Shown: positions 1 to 9,677 of the stretch, piece after piece | Position numbering within the stretch: the stretch's first letter is position 1 | Layout: every line of letters starts with the position of its first letter | DNA from: Conidiobolus incongruus B7586 | Lineage: Eukaryota; Entomophthoromycota; Entomophthoromycetes; Entomophthorales; Conidiobolaceae | DNA: 12,395 bases | NCBI GenBank assembly: GCA_000697335.1 | Contig: JNEM01010977.1 | Location: 1 to 12,395 of the forward strand | Direction of reading: 5' to 3' | Program-made: the position numbers and the translations under genes | The notes under the pieces: model-generated | What the model was told of the DNA's origin: nothing | Seen by the model: the letters and a program-made list of their open reading frames with translations, nothing else | Database searches by the model: none

Positions 1-2419
1 AAAAAATTATATATTATTTTTAATTATATATAATATTTTTGATATTTTATTTTTTATGAAGATTATTGAGATAATAATATCACTATAAAAATACAAAATA
101 TTTATTATATATACAATAAATATGATAATATAACTTTTCAAAATATATATATTTTATTTTTATTATAAGCTTATAATTAGAAATAACTATGATATTATCT
201 AATGGGTTATGATTTATTATATAATTTTTTATCTGAAAATCTGTAGATTATTATAACTACAGCCACATTATATAGAATATCAATAACGCCTTATATATTT
301 AAATTCCTTATGAAATTAAAAATGATCAAATATATCATATAAAATCATGGCATTATAAATTTATTTGATGCAAATTGATTATTTTAAATATATACTATTT
401 ATATTAATAATTTAATTTATTTCAGATTAGTAAAAAAATTAATATAAATTAAAATTTAAAAATCATTAACATAAGCAAAGTAAGAATATATTGACACTAG
501 AATAAATACATATTATCATCAGAAACACTATTATCAATTATAACCAAAAATTATTCATCTAATAAAATAAATTGACAATATTTTCCATATTTGAAGATAT
601 AATATATGAATATAATTAATTTAAAATTTTTATTCATTTAATATATATATAAATTGACTATTAATTTTTTATTCGAAGTCAAAAGTTAGCCCCAATAATT
701 CTTAATATTAATAAATTTATATTGGAAATTACTTGTTTGTTCATATTATATAAATTAATATTTTTTTTCTAGATTATTAATTGACCAGCATTAGTATGAA
801 AATATATAATATGAATCTTTGATGAATATAATTTTTGAATAATATTTAAATGTATCATTTAAACAATTATTATATCTATAGGAAAATTATTGACATTAAT
901 ATAATTATTAAGAATATGTTTTTACATAATATTATATAGAATGATAACAAACAGTTAAATTTCAATCATTTGAGTCAATTACCAATTACCATGAGACATA
1001 AAATTTATAATTAATACAATAATCTGTTAAAGCAATTTGTCATTTAACTGTAAAAAACTGAATGATTTTAAGATATTTCTAAACATCTTAAATATAAATC
1101 TACTCAATTTTTTACATATTTTGAGATATTTTGATAATGGTTTGATTCTTATGATTTAGTTACGTTTGTTTAATTAATAAATTTTAATTTTTAATTTAAC
1201 TAAATTAGATGAATAGAACAAATATATCAATAATATAATCAAATTACTCAATTGAGAGATTCATATCATTATAATATCTATAAGAGGATTGATATAAATA
1301 TTAAATATATATACTTTTGTAGAATACATAGTTTTCAAGTAGAAATAAAGTTGGCGAAATATTTTTATAAGATCTTTAAGGCATAAAATATAATTTACAT
1401 GGCAAAAAATTATCAGTCAACTTTTAATTAGCTGATTCATGGAATAATCAAATTGGGCTAATTTTATATGCTGATAAAATTTGATATTTGCCAAATTTTA
1501 ATCTTTAAATATGAATTTGTGAAAATAATATTTTACAAGTCTCTTATATTTGAATTTTTATTATAAACTGCGTAAATTTACTGCAAGGATTGGTGATGAA
1601 GTAATATTGTGATATTCTCATTTAAAAATTAATGGATCGAAATATAATTATTGTTCAAACTGATTAAAAAGATATTTATTCATCAAACCTATAACAGCAA
1701 TGATTTAGGGAAAATATATGATATCATTTCTATTATTAATAAAAACAAACTTAACAAATAGCTTAATTTCTAATAAAATGATTTGTTAATTCATTTAATA
1801 AATATTCTCTACTTATAATGGCATATATCGTGAACATAGTATATGTAGTTAATTCACAATAAATATACAAAAAAGATCATAATTATGGATATATGCTCCG
1901 ACCTAAAAAATACCAACAACTATTAGAATGAGAAGAATAGAATTAGTACTATTAAAGCAATCCTAGTTTTAAAGAATTTTAATATCATTACTCTTGATTT
2001 TATTGACAAACCTATTAAAAAAATTTAAATTTATTGAATTATTGGAATATTTTCTCAAATGGAGTTATTTCAAAATTGGAATATTATTAGAGAAAAATAG
2101 TTTGATTATTAATTAAGAATAACAGTATAATGATGGATAATTAAGTATTTTAATTTAAATAAATTCTGATTTTTAAAAGGTAAAAAGTGAATAAAGTTCG
2201 GTAAAATAAATGAGCAGAATTTATTTAAGATTCTTTGCCATTTGATCGAAAGTTATTGGTTAGTGATAAATAGATATTCAATTAATCAATCAGAAGAGAT
2301 CAAATGAACTCAAATACTCAGCATTATTTTTGGGTTTAATTGGTTAATATTAATACAAGTGAAGTGGTTATATCAAAAGATATCCATAGCGTTAGTTAAT
2401 AATCGGTAAAATTGTTGTT
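1..2419. other. AT-rich gene-free region
   Basis: This stretch is dominated by A/T runs with stops in all frames. I saw no coding run that resembles a protein family, no tRNA-like B box and no long repeat. The right end is the 3' flank of the minus-strand kinase gene and should hold its 3' UTR, but no clear cleavage signal stands out in such AT-rich DNA. A weak box C/D-like pair at 1593-1663 is discussed under findings. The region looks like ordinary AT-rich intergenic DNA. A gene made of very short exons, or an unconserved ncRNA, could escape visual inspection. Confidence 0.6.
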
Positions 2420-3400
2420 TTAAAATAGTTTTTGAGATGTGTTTTTTAGCCATGGATGCTGACTGATTTCCTCAAAGCTGGCTCGTTTGCTGGGATCTTT
2501 TTGTAGCATCCTTCGCAGTAGGTTTCCACATTGAGGCGATAACTGAGAAGGCGGTAGATATGACAATCCATTTCTTACATCTGAAAGTGATTTGAATGGA
2601 TATTTCCCCGTTAGAAGAATATTTAAAGTGACTCCAAGTGCCCAAACATCGGCATATTCAGGGAGATATGGTTGGTTAGCATCTTGCACTTCGGGAGCGC
2701 CGTGCGTAAAAGTTCCTGCAAAGTTGGCACATTTGCCATCTGATCGATCCGCCTTCCTATAACATTGAGCAGCGCCAAAATCGATTAATTTGACATTTAG
2801 CCTATGATCAATGGTGATATTTTCATCCTTGATATCTCCATGGTATACATTATGTGATTTCATATAGATCAAAGCAGACAATATCTGTTTCAAAATGATG
2901 CGACATTCGCTCTCACTCAAAATCCCCCGTATCTTTTGAAATTCAAATAAGTCACGAGCTCCACTAAGTTGACGATTGTTCACAGTCTGAACGGACCATG
3001 GATCCCCAGAAAGCTCCGTGATCAAGTAGTAGAATTTGTCATCCTGATAAAAATCAATGAGTTCGGTGATGTTGGGATGGTGCAAGTTGCCCTGGATGTA
3101 CACTTCAACAGGAATGGAACCTTCGGTTGGATGGTGTATAAGTCTGCTAACTGGTAATGTTTTGTACATGAACTTGATGGCAACCCTCCTCAATTGGCCT
3201 CGGTTAGTTGGATCACGAGCAATTGCTTCCATTACTATGCCACTGGCCCCACTGCCCAAGCGTTGGACGAGATAGTAGTCTTTGCTGAGGATTTCTGGGA
3301 GCTTTGGATCATTGGATAAAGGTACTACTGAGTTGAGTTTTTGGATATTGGTGTTGTGACATTTTGGAGTAATAGGTACAATAGGCTTTTGAGCAATCAT
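2420..3400 (-). CDS. Ser/Thr protein kinase, PIM/PASK-like (CAMK-type), intronless
   Basis: This gene encodes a 326-residue protein kinase that should transfer phosphate from ATP to Ser/Thr in protein substrates. After a ~40-residue Pro-containing leader come the glycine loop GSGASG (49-54), VAIK with Lys76, a probable helix-C Glu99, the catalytic loop HGDIKDEN (187-194, Asp189, Asn194), DFG (207-209), GAPE (234-237), DVWALG (251-256) and the subdomain XI Arg306. The domain fills the protein, ending in a PIM-like HPWL. The DLFEF hinge and KDEN loop resemble PIM and PAS kinases. A short insert (about 131-148) precedes DLFEF, and no PAS domain is present. HRD is changed to HGD, making it a non-RD kinase, while all other catalytic residues are kept. 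No signal peptide or membrane segment is visible, so a soluble protein is likely. The first ATG is supported by an in-frame TAA about 40 nt upstream. Substrate and pathway are unknown. Confidence 0.9.
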   Translation of the reverse strand: MIAQKPIVPITPKCHNTNIQKLNSVVPLSNDPKLPEILSKDYYLVQRLGSGASGIVMEAIARDPTNRGQLRRVAIKFMYKTLPVSRLIHHPTEGSIPVEVYIQGNLHHPNITELIDFYQDDKFYYLITELSGDPWSVQTVNNRQLSGARDLFEFQKIRGILSESECRIILKQILSALIYMKSHNVYHGDIKDENITIDHRLNVKLIDFGAAQCYRKADRSDGKCANFAGTFTHGAPEVQDANQPYLPEYADVWALGVTLNILLTGKYPFKSLSDVRNGLSYLPPSQLSPQCGNLLRRMLQKDPSKRASFEEISQHPWLKNTSQKLF

Positions 3401-3570
3401 AATAAATTGTGTGATAAAAGGATTAAATTAAATGAAAATATGAAAGAAATAAGGTTAGTATGAGGAAGGAATAGCGTTAAGAGGTGAGGTAATAATTGTT
3501 GGGTAGAATAGCCTGGAAAAAAAATAGAAAAATTTTTATTCCAACTTGGGTCCACTGTTGAGATTTGGGC

Positions 3571-3581
3571 ATTTATTTATA
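3571..3581 (-). promoter_or_regulatory. TATA-like box upstream of the kinase gene
   Basis: On the minus strand this reads TATAAATAAAT, about 170 nt upstream of the kinase ATG. It lies inside a locally GC-richer island (about 3540-3605, with a C-rich run at its left-strand edge near 3595-3602) that stands out from the surrounding AT-rich spacer. Position and context suggest a core promoter with transcription starting near 3540-3550. In AT-rich DNA TATA-like words are common, so this is a modest call. Confidence 0.35.
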
Positions 3582-3605
3582 CCCATCAACCATACCACCC
3601 CCATT

Positions 3606-5729
3606 TATCAATTTCAGATTTTAATTACTATGTCCAGTATCAATGCATTCTATTTCTAGCACACTATCTCGCGTATTTATTATTCTATTAATGGCGAGCA
3701 AATATTATGTAGCTGGTATGATCAAGCTCATATGTATATCTAAATAATACATTAGATAGCTTGGTACAATAATATTGAATACCTATATAAAATCAAATAT
3801 ATAATTAAACTAATTTGATAATTTTTATCAAGGTAGACAGTCAAAATTTTGAGCAACTTCATCAACCAATCGCATTCTAAATTCTATTGAATCAATTTTC
3901 TTGTAATACTATTTAGTCAACCTTAATAAAGTACTAGACAACAAACCTCCATTTTACAATTGAAAAATATAAAAATTTTTCGATTGAATTTCACATACTA
4001 TAAAAATCATAGAGAAAATATTACTATATATAAATTATCATACCTATAAACTAGTATCTGTTATTTTCCAATTGATATATTTGAGTTTATTGCATAAAAT
4101 CTCTAGAAATAACTTAATTATTACAAAACCCAATGATTTAAAAACCTGAAAAAAATTTGAACTATATTCAATTTGAGTTACTAAATGAAGTGAATTATGA
4201 AATTCACATGAAGTCCAATATCATATATTATTGGATATCTTTATTCCAATATTTTTTTTACTAATTTGAGAGGATAGTAAATTTTTTAATTGAAGTTGGA
4301 TTAAAAATGATTTATGTTTTTATAATTTTATGGATGGCTGTTTTGAAGTTGAATAAATGTCCAAATCTGTTGGTTTTTTATTTATTGATTCAAACCGCAT
4401 TAAAAATGGATGATCAAGGTATTTAATGATTTTGCGGTTGTCTATAACTCAATTTGGTAATTTACTATTTTAAACAGTGTTTATTATTTTAAGTATTAAT
4501 ATATATGATTGATGATATAATAAATCTTCAAAAATTCTCTAGTAATCGAATGAATACAGTACATTAACAGATGATTTCAAAATATAAATAATCTGTAAGC
4601 TGGAAACAATTACCAAAGCCAATATAAAATGAAAAATTGAAGGCTCAATTGGTTATTTAAGAATACTAAACAGCCATAATTGGATAGTTTAGTAAGAAAA
4701 AGAGTTAATTATTCTGAGATGGTTTTTAATTAATTGGATATGAAATGGATGGAAAAGAAACAATACCTTTAATTAAATTTTGACACCCTTTAATCAATAA
4801 TATTCTGTTGAATACTCACATCTTATAAAATATCTAATCCATTAAATGTCAGCTTGATTGATTAATTTTTTATTAGTTGTAGTTCTAAAATTTCAAAAAC
4901 ATTGAATTGATTTTACAATATTGATTATAATAAATTTTGAAATAGTTCACAAAATATAGTTAATAAGAATAACTTTAAATATAATTATGAATGAAACTGG
5001 GTAGTACAGTTAAGTAAATTAAAAGCCTTAATTGATATATTCTAGGCAAATAGGAAATTCCTTACTTGGGGTTGATAAATAATATTCCAAATAGTATAAG
5101 ATCTAGATATAAAAATAAAACCATAATTAGATAATATGTTTCATATTGTGGACATTAATATAAGTAATAAAAAGTTATTTTTATGAAATGCACTATGATT
5201 GTATATTTCATTAATTGGTTAAATTGATATTTTAAAACTGTTTGGTACAACTTTTTCAACAAAATTCAAATTCATTCTTGATTCTTAAACTGCATTACTA
5301 TTACATATTAAGTTTATCAGGCTGTAAATTTATAATTCCCTGAAAATATTGGTTACCAAACACTTTGCAAAGGCAAATAAAAATATTTGGAATGAAATTA
5401 AAATTGAGCACAAAAATTGATTAATTGCTACAATTGGTGGTTAAGTAATACATGGAATTTCTTTTAATTAAAAGAATGGCTTTTTGTTTATTTGTATTTG
5501 GATTTGGATTAAATGTAATATTATCTGATAAGATATTATTGTGTTATTAGTAAATTGCATTATCATATTATGTTGAATTCGAAATTTATTTATCAAATTT
5601 AGGGAATTATTTAATTAATTAAATCAATTAAATTTATCTTTTAGATAAATAATAAATATGTAACAAATATAATTAAAATATAATAAAATCTAAATTATTT
5701 TAATAAATTAAATATATTAATAACTTTTA
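3606..5729. other. AT-rich intergenic spacer between kinase and TGT genes
   Basis: About 2.1 kb of AT-rich DNA lies between the promoter side of the kinase and the 3' side of the TGT gene. I see no supported gene, tRNA or mobile element. The last ~150 bases before 5730 are the presumed 3' UTR and termination zone of TGT. They include a small perfect hairpin (8-bp arms at 5632-5639 and 5643-5650, 3-nt loop) and a TTTATT (AATAAA on the minus strand) near 5585-5590. Neither is strong evidence in this base composition. Confidence 0.55.
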
Positions 5730-7338
5730 CTACTCTATAGGATCTAATTCAATATTAACACTCTTTAAAGCGTTAATAACCCAAACGGGATAACCATTTT
5801 CCCAAGCTTCTTCCTTACTTCTCTTGAAATTTTTAAAGTAATTATACATGAATTTTTTAACAAATTCTGGGAATCTTTGGTTCATAATAGATTCTCGAAT
5901 GCTTCTCATCAATCTCATTTGGAATGCAATGTTATGGATGGTCATCAAATGACATCCAACGGTGTCTTTAGTGACGATGGTATGTAAATAGGCACGGGTG
6001 TAATTTTTACAGGTATAGCAGGTACATTCTTCTTCAATGGGACGATGGTCATTGGCAAATTTGCCATTCTTTAAAGATAAGCTACCCTCAAAGGTTAAAG
6101 CATTACCAAATCTCTAAACAATTAAAGTTAAAATGACTATAATATTAATATTAAGTAAATTTATAAATTTACCGCTGTACGAGTAGGGAAGACTAAATAT
6201 CATTGAAAAATTATGAATTAATTTTATACCAATATACTTTATTTGATTGTATACTTACCACAATCATACATATCAACACCTAAGGCCGAACATACGACTA
6301 AATCTTCGGCATAACTAAATATTTGCTAAGCATTAATTTTATAAATATTAAAAATGTATGCATTACCCAACTCCCATACAGTAGATAGGCTTATCTTGAG
6401 GTAATAAATCTGTACATAAAGTAACACTAACACAATTAATCAAAAATAATGATTAAAAAATAACATATTAAATACTTACACTCTCCAGAATTCATCTTTA
6501 CTTTCACCACCACTTAAGCCACCAATGGCATATCCAGGAGTGTTTCTTTTAACCATTTCCTCAACACATTTCTTTCTTAATTCTGGATCCAAGCCACCTT
6601 GGATGATAGCGAATAAATTCTGAGTATCAGTCTTCTTATGAGCTTTGATACAGCGATCCAACCATCTGATAGAACGGTACATAGCCTCTTCAACTCTTGG
6701 ACCAGAAGTCGTGGATGAAATAACGTCGTCCAATTGCATCATAATATCGGCACCAATAGAATTTTGAAGTTCCATAGATTTTTCAGGGGTAAGCATCATC
6801 ATAGAACCATCGTGAGGGGATTGGAAACGCACTCCCTCTTCAGTAATTTCAGCTAATTTTAATAAGGAAACCATTTGGAAACCTCCACTATCCTAATGAC
6901 AAATCAATAAATGGTCAATTTGTTCAATTTAAAGTTTTTTCATACTGTTAACATAGCTCGATCCCACTTCATAAAATTATGTAAACCTCCTACTTTGTCT
7001 AAAAGTTCAGGACCCTAAAAATAATTAAATAAATAATTTTTTAAATAAAAACAAGTATGCTTGAATATTACAGGTCTATGTCCCTAAAAAACATTAGTAA
7101 AAATTTCAAATAATCAAAATAATTACAAAATTACCAAGTGATAAGTATTACCCAAAATCAAGTGACAATCCAATTCTCTCAATTGATCAGGTGTCAAGCC
7201 CTTCATAGTTCCTTGGGTTCCCACGGGCATAAACATCGGAGTGTCGCAAGTGTAGTGAGGCAAGTGTAATTTACTCACTCTAGCCTTAGTAATAGGGCAT
7301 CGAGCCAATACTTCAAATTTTAACCCTTTAATATTCAT
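5730..7338 (-). CDS. QTRT1: Queuine tRNA-ribosyltransferase catalytic subunit (TGT/QTRT1), 8 exons
   Basis: The enzyme swaps guanine-34 for queuine in tRNAs with GUN anticodons (Tyr, His, Asn, Asp); in eukaryotes it pairs with QTRT2. Exons on the minus strand: 7338-7135, 7083-7072, 7014-6946, 6892-6480, 6426-6367, 6314-6259, 6192-6173, 6113-5730. They total 1218 nt, giving 405 residues (human QTRT1 is about 403). Introns are 51, 57, 53, 53, 52, 66 and 59 nt, all GT...TAG. Visible motifs: [11 protein letters not shown] near 37-47, LGNTYHLGHRPGPE across exons 1-3, DSGGFQM with general base Asp96, QLDD (to 151), IIQGG (191-195), GGLSGGE (219-225), YDCVFPTRTAR with probable nucleophile Asp270, and zinc ligands Cys308, Cys310, Cys313 and His338. 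The ATG is fixed by an in-frame TAA two codons upstream. Every junction restores the frame and a conserved motif. The gene diverges from USP14 across a shared 718-bp spacer. Confidence 0.95.
6173..6192 (-). other. QTRT1: 20-nt microexon (exon 7) of the TGT gene
   Basis: This exon gives the last two bases of Val272 plus Phe-Pro-Thr-Arg-Thr-Ala (273-278). These residues directly follow the probable nucleophile Asp270, which lies at the end of exon 6. It is bordered on the minus strand by an ATTTAG acceptor and a GTAAAT donor. Being 20 nt long with entry phase 1 and exit phase 0, it cannot be skipped without a frameshift. Human QTRT1 has the same DCVFPTRTAR stretch, which is why the boundaries can be placed exactly. 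Confidence 0.9.
7072..7083 (-). other. QTRT1: 12-nt microexon (exon 2) of the TGT gene
   Basis: This exon is just four codons, Gly-His-Arg-Pro (residues 69-72). It is flanked on the minus strand by a TTTTTTAG acceptor and a GTAATA donor, both in phase 0. It supplies the middle of the family motif TYHL-GxRP-GPE, which cannot be completed from the neighbouring exons. Skipping it would keep the frame but delete four conserved residues near the active-site floor. The call rests on exact motif completion and canonical splice signals. Confidence 0.9.
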
Positions 7339-7889
7339 TAATTATTATTATTGGTATATATTTTATATTAAGATTAATATATATTTTGAAATTAAACTTA
7401 GAATTTTTGAGTGGGGTTATATTAGGTATCAATGAATTATTATGGGATATTATTATGAGAATCTATTCACTTTGAATTGATAGATTTTTTATATTAAAAT
7501 TAATTCAAATAATCTAATCAATTTATGAATAAACCTTGGAACATTATAATAATTGAAAACCAAACTTATAAATATATTTAAGATCTAATTTAATATTTAT
7601 ATTTTTATAATTGAATATGTAGATTGTTTGATTGATAATTATTTAAAATATCAATAGTCAATTTCATATTTGATTGAAAATTTAGATTCACTATTTTGGT
7701 TATCAAATAATAAAAACAATTAATATAAAATATATTATATATTGTTATCTGAGCATAAATATCTTATATTTAATTTTCATATAACAATTTTTAATATACC
7801 AAACATTTTATTCAGTATTCAAATAACTAACAATAATACCAAATTCAATTTATGGATTACCAAAATTAGACACAAATTTAAACTTGTCT

Positions 7890-7901
7890 AATTCTAGAAT
7901 T
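7890..7901. promoter_or_regulatory. 12-bp palindrome with heat-shock-element core (tentative)
   Basis: The perfect palindrome AATTCTAGAATT contains TTCTAGAA, a tail-to-tail pair of the nTTCn/nGAAn units bound by heat-shock factor. A third unit in correct register is not present on either side, so at best it is a two-unit element. It lies about 155 nt ahead of the USP14 start and over 550 nt from the TGT start, which would favour USP14 as target. Function is inferred only. Confidence 0.25.
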
Positions 7902-7934
7902 CAACCAATGATGAATGAATAGAACTGGAAATCA

Positions 7935-7942
7935 TTACGTAA
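7935..7942. promoter_or_regulatory. TTACGTAA palindrome, bZIP/Yap-type site (tentative)
   Basis: TTACGTAA is a perfect 8-bp palindrome and matches the preferred site of several fungal bZIP (Yap-like, CREB/ATF) factors. It lies 115 nt ahead of the USP14 ATG, just upstream of the TATA-like words. One short match in a 718-bp spacer is weak evidence. Confidence 0.25.
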
Positions 7943-8056
7943 ACCAAAATATAAAACTTGAATTTCAATCGATATAAAAATCAAATTCCAATATTTTAAA
8001 TTTTGAATCTGTAAAAAATTGTTTTAATAATTTAAAATTAATATTATTTTATTATT

Positions 8057-9677
8057 ATGTCTAATATTAAAGGTAAATAATTAAAAACTATTATTTGCTA
8101 AAAGCTGATTTGAGTTGATGATTATTTGTAATTAAGAATTTAATTTTGGACAATTGAAATATTTAATATTATATATTTAATTATTCAATATATATAATAT
8201 TTTGACATTAATTTAATTATATTATTTTAAAAAGAAAAATAATTAATCAATTTATTGACTTGTTTTAGTTAATGTAAAGTGGCAAGGGAAATCCTTTGAA
8301 AATTTACCTTTAAATGTTCAAGAACCTTTAGAAGTATTTCAAGCTCAATTGATGAGTTTAACTGGAGTCGATCCCAGTCGCCAAAAAATTATGTGTAAGG
8401 GTAAGATATGGAAAGCTGATACTGATTTGAGTAGTTTGGGTTTGAAAGACGGTCAACAACTCATGCTTATGGGAACTGTTGGTGAAATATCCGTAGCTCC
8501 TCCTCCTCAACAAGTTCAATTCGTTGAAGATATGACTCAGTCTGAAATTGCTCAAGCTTTGCAACTTCCCACCGGTCTAGAAAACCTTGGCAACACTTGT
8601 TACATGAATGCTACCTTACAGTTACTTAGAAAGATCCCAGAACTGAAGGATGCATTAAACGAATTACCTCCTTCTCCTCAGAATCCCAGCGATCATCATC
8701 AAAATCTCGTGTCAAGTCTCAAAGATTTATTCAACAATTTGGACAAAGGCTCTGATGGATATCCTCCCTTCGTTTTTCTTCAAATTTTGAGACTTGCATT
8801 CCCCAAATTTGCTCAACAAGAAGGTGGAGGTCATTTCGCTCAACAAGATGCTGAAGAATGCTGGACATCTATCATTTCAGTTCTCAAGGAACGTCTCAAG
8901 AAGGATGGCGAAAGTTTTGTCGACCAATACATGTCAGGACAATTCAAATCCGTACTCACCTGTGACGAATCCAGCGAAGAGCCACCTTCAGAATCCATCG
9001 AACCATTCTACAAGTTAGACTGTCACATTTCCAAAGAAACTAACCACATGACAACCGGTATCCAGGAGAGTTTAAAACAAAGTCTTGAGAAGAATTCCGA
9101 AGTATTGGGTAGAAACGCTCAATGGACGAAAAAATTCCAAATTACTCGTCTTCCCAAATACTTGCCTATCAATTTCGTCCGATTCTTCTGGAAGGCTACA
9201 GAACAGAAGAAGGCCAAAATTCTCAAGAAGGTCAAATTTCCCTTGGAATTGGATATGAACCCATTCTGTGATCCCGCCCTACAAAAGAAATTGGAACCCG
9301 TTCGCGAGAGGTTGAGAGTCCTTGAGGAAGAAGCCAAATCCAAGAAGGCCAATTTAAAGAATACTGACGACAAAACCGAAGAGAAGCTCGACGTTGTTTC
9401 ATATGCTGATCCAAGCTTACTAGGTGATAAGGGGTGTAACTTCTCAGGATATTACCAATTAATTGGTGTACTTACACACACCGGTAGAACTGCCGACTCC
9501 GGTCACTATATCGGCTGGGTCAGAAAAGATGATACCGACGATTGGTATAAATTCGATGATGATTACGTCAGCATGGTCAAGACGGAGGATATTCAAAAAT
9601 TAGATGGTGGCGGTGACTGGCATATGGCCTACATATGTTTATACGGTCCTAAAAATCTTGAAAAACCATTCAAATAG
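8057..9677 (+). CDS. USP14: Ubiquitin carboxyl-terminal hydrolase USP14/Ubp6 (proteasome-associated)
   Basis: This cysteine protease docks on the proteasome 19S particle and removes ubiquitin from bound substrates, sparing ubiquitin from degradation. Exons are 8057-8072 (ATG plus five codons, one base over) and 8269-9677, joined across a 196-nt GTAAAT...TTTTAG intron, giving 474 residues (human 494, yeast 499). The join reads MSNIKVNVKW, matching human SVTVKW; an in-frame TGA at 8256 shows that the intron is needed, and an in-frame TAA at 8039 supports the ATG. A ubiquitin-like domain (about 1-75) is followed by a FVEDMT linker and the USP domain: GLENLGNTCYMN with Cys116, QQDAEECW (197-204), RFFWK, DSGHYIGW with His418, FDDD with Asp435, and GGGDWHMAYICLYGP near the C terminus. 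The whole catalytic triad is present, so the enzyme should be active. Hsp110 converges from the right, with a tRNA gene between them. Confidence 0.96.

Larger units (their letters stand above)
7339..8056. other. Divergent intergenic spacer with probable promoters of TGT and USP14
   Basis: This 718-bp AT-rich spacer separates two divergently transcribed genes, so it must hold both promoters. TATA-like words on the plus strand at 7950-7956 (TATAAAA) and 7973-7980 (TATAAAAA) lie 101-107 and 77-84 nt ahead of the USP14 ATG. The palindromes at 7890-7901 and 7935-7942 are the only other distinctive elements. No ORF or RNA gene is seen. Confidence 0.5.

Noticed and set aside
2969-3275. Two open frames on the plus strand opposite the kinase
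   Set aside because: They are antisense shadows of the kinase coding sequence, with no family resemblance and no promoter support.
3828-3911. 26-codon stop-free run on the minus strand, a bit GC-richer than its surroundings
   Set aside because: Too short, with no recognised motif and no convincing partner exon or start signal.
5632-5650. 8-bp perfect hairpin downstream of TGT
   Set aside because: Short A/T hairpins are expected often at this base composition. There is no adjoining signal to make it a terminator or regulatory RNA.
8073-8268. Possible intronic box C/D snoRNA in the USP14 intron (TTGATGA near 8117-8125)
   Set aside because: The C-box match is imperfect, the only CTGA lies before it, and no D box follows within the intron.
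9119-9414. Minus-strand open frames inside USP14
   Set aside because: They lie opposite the well-supported USP domain and show no independent motif.
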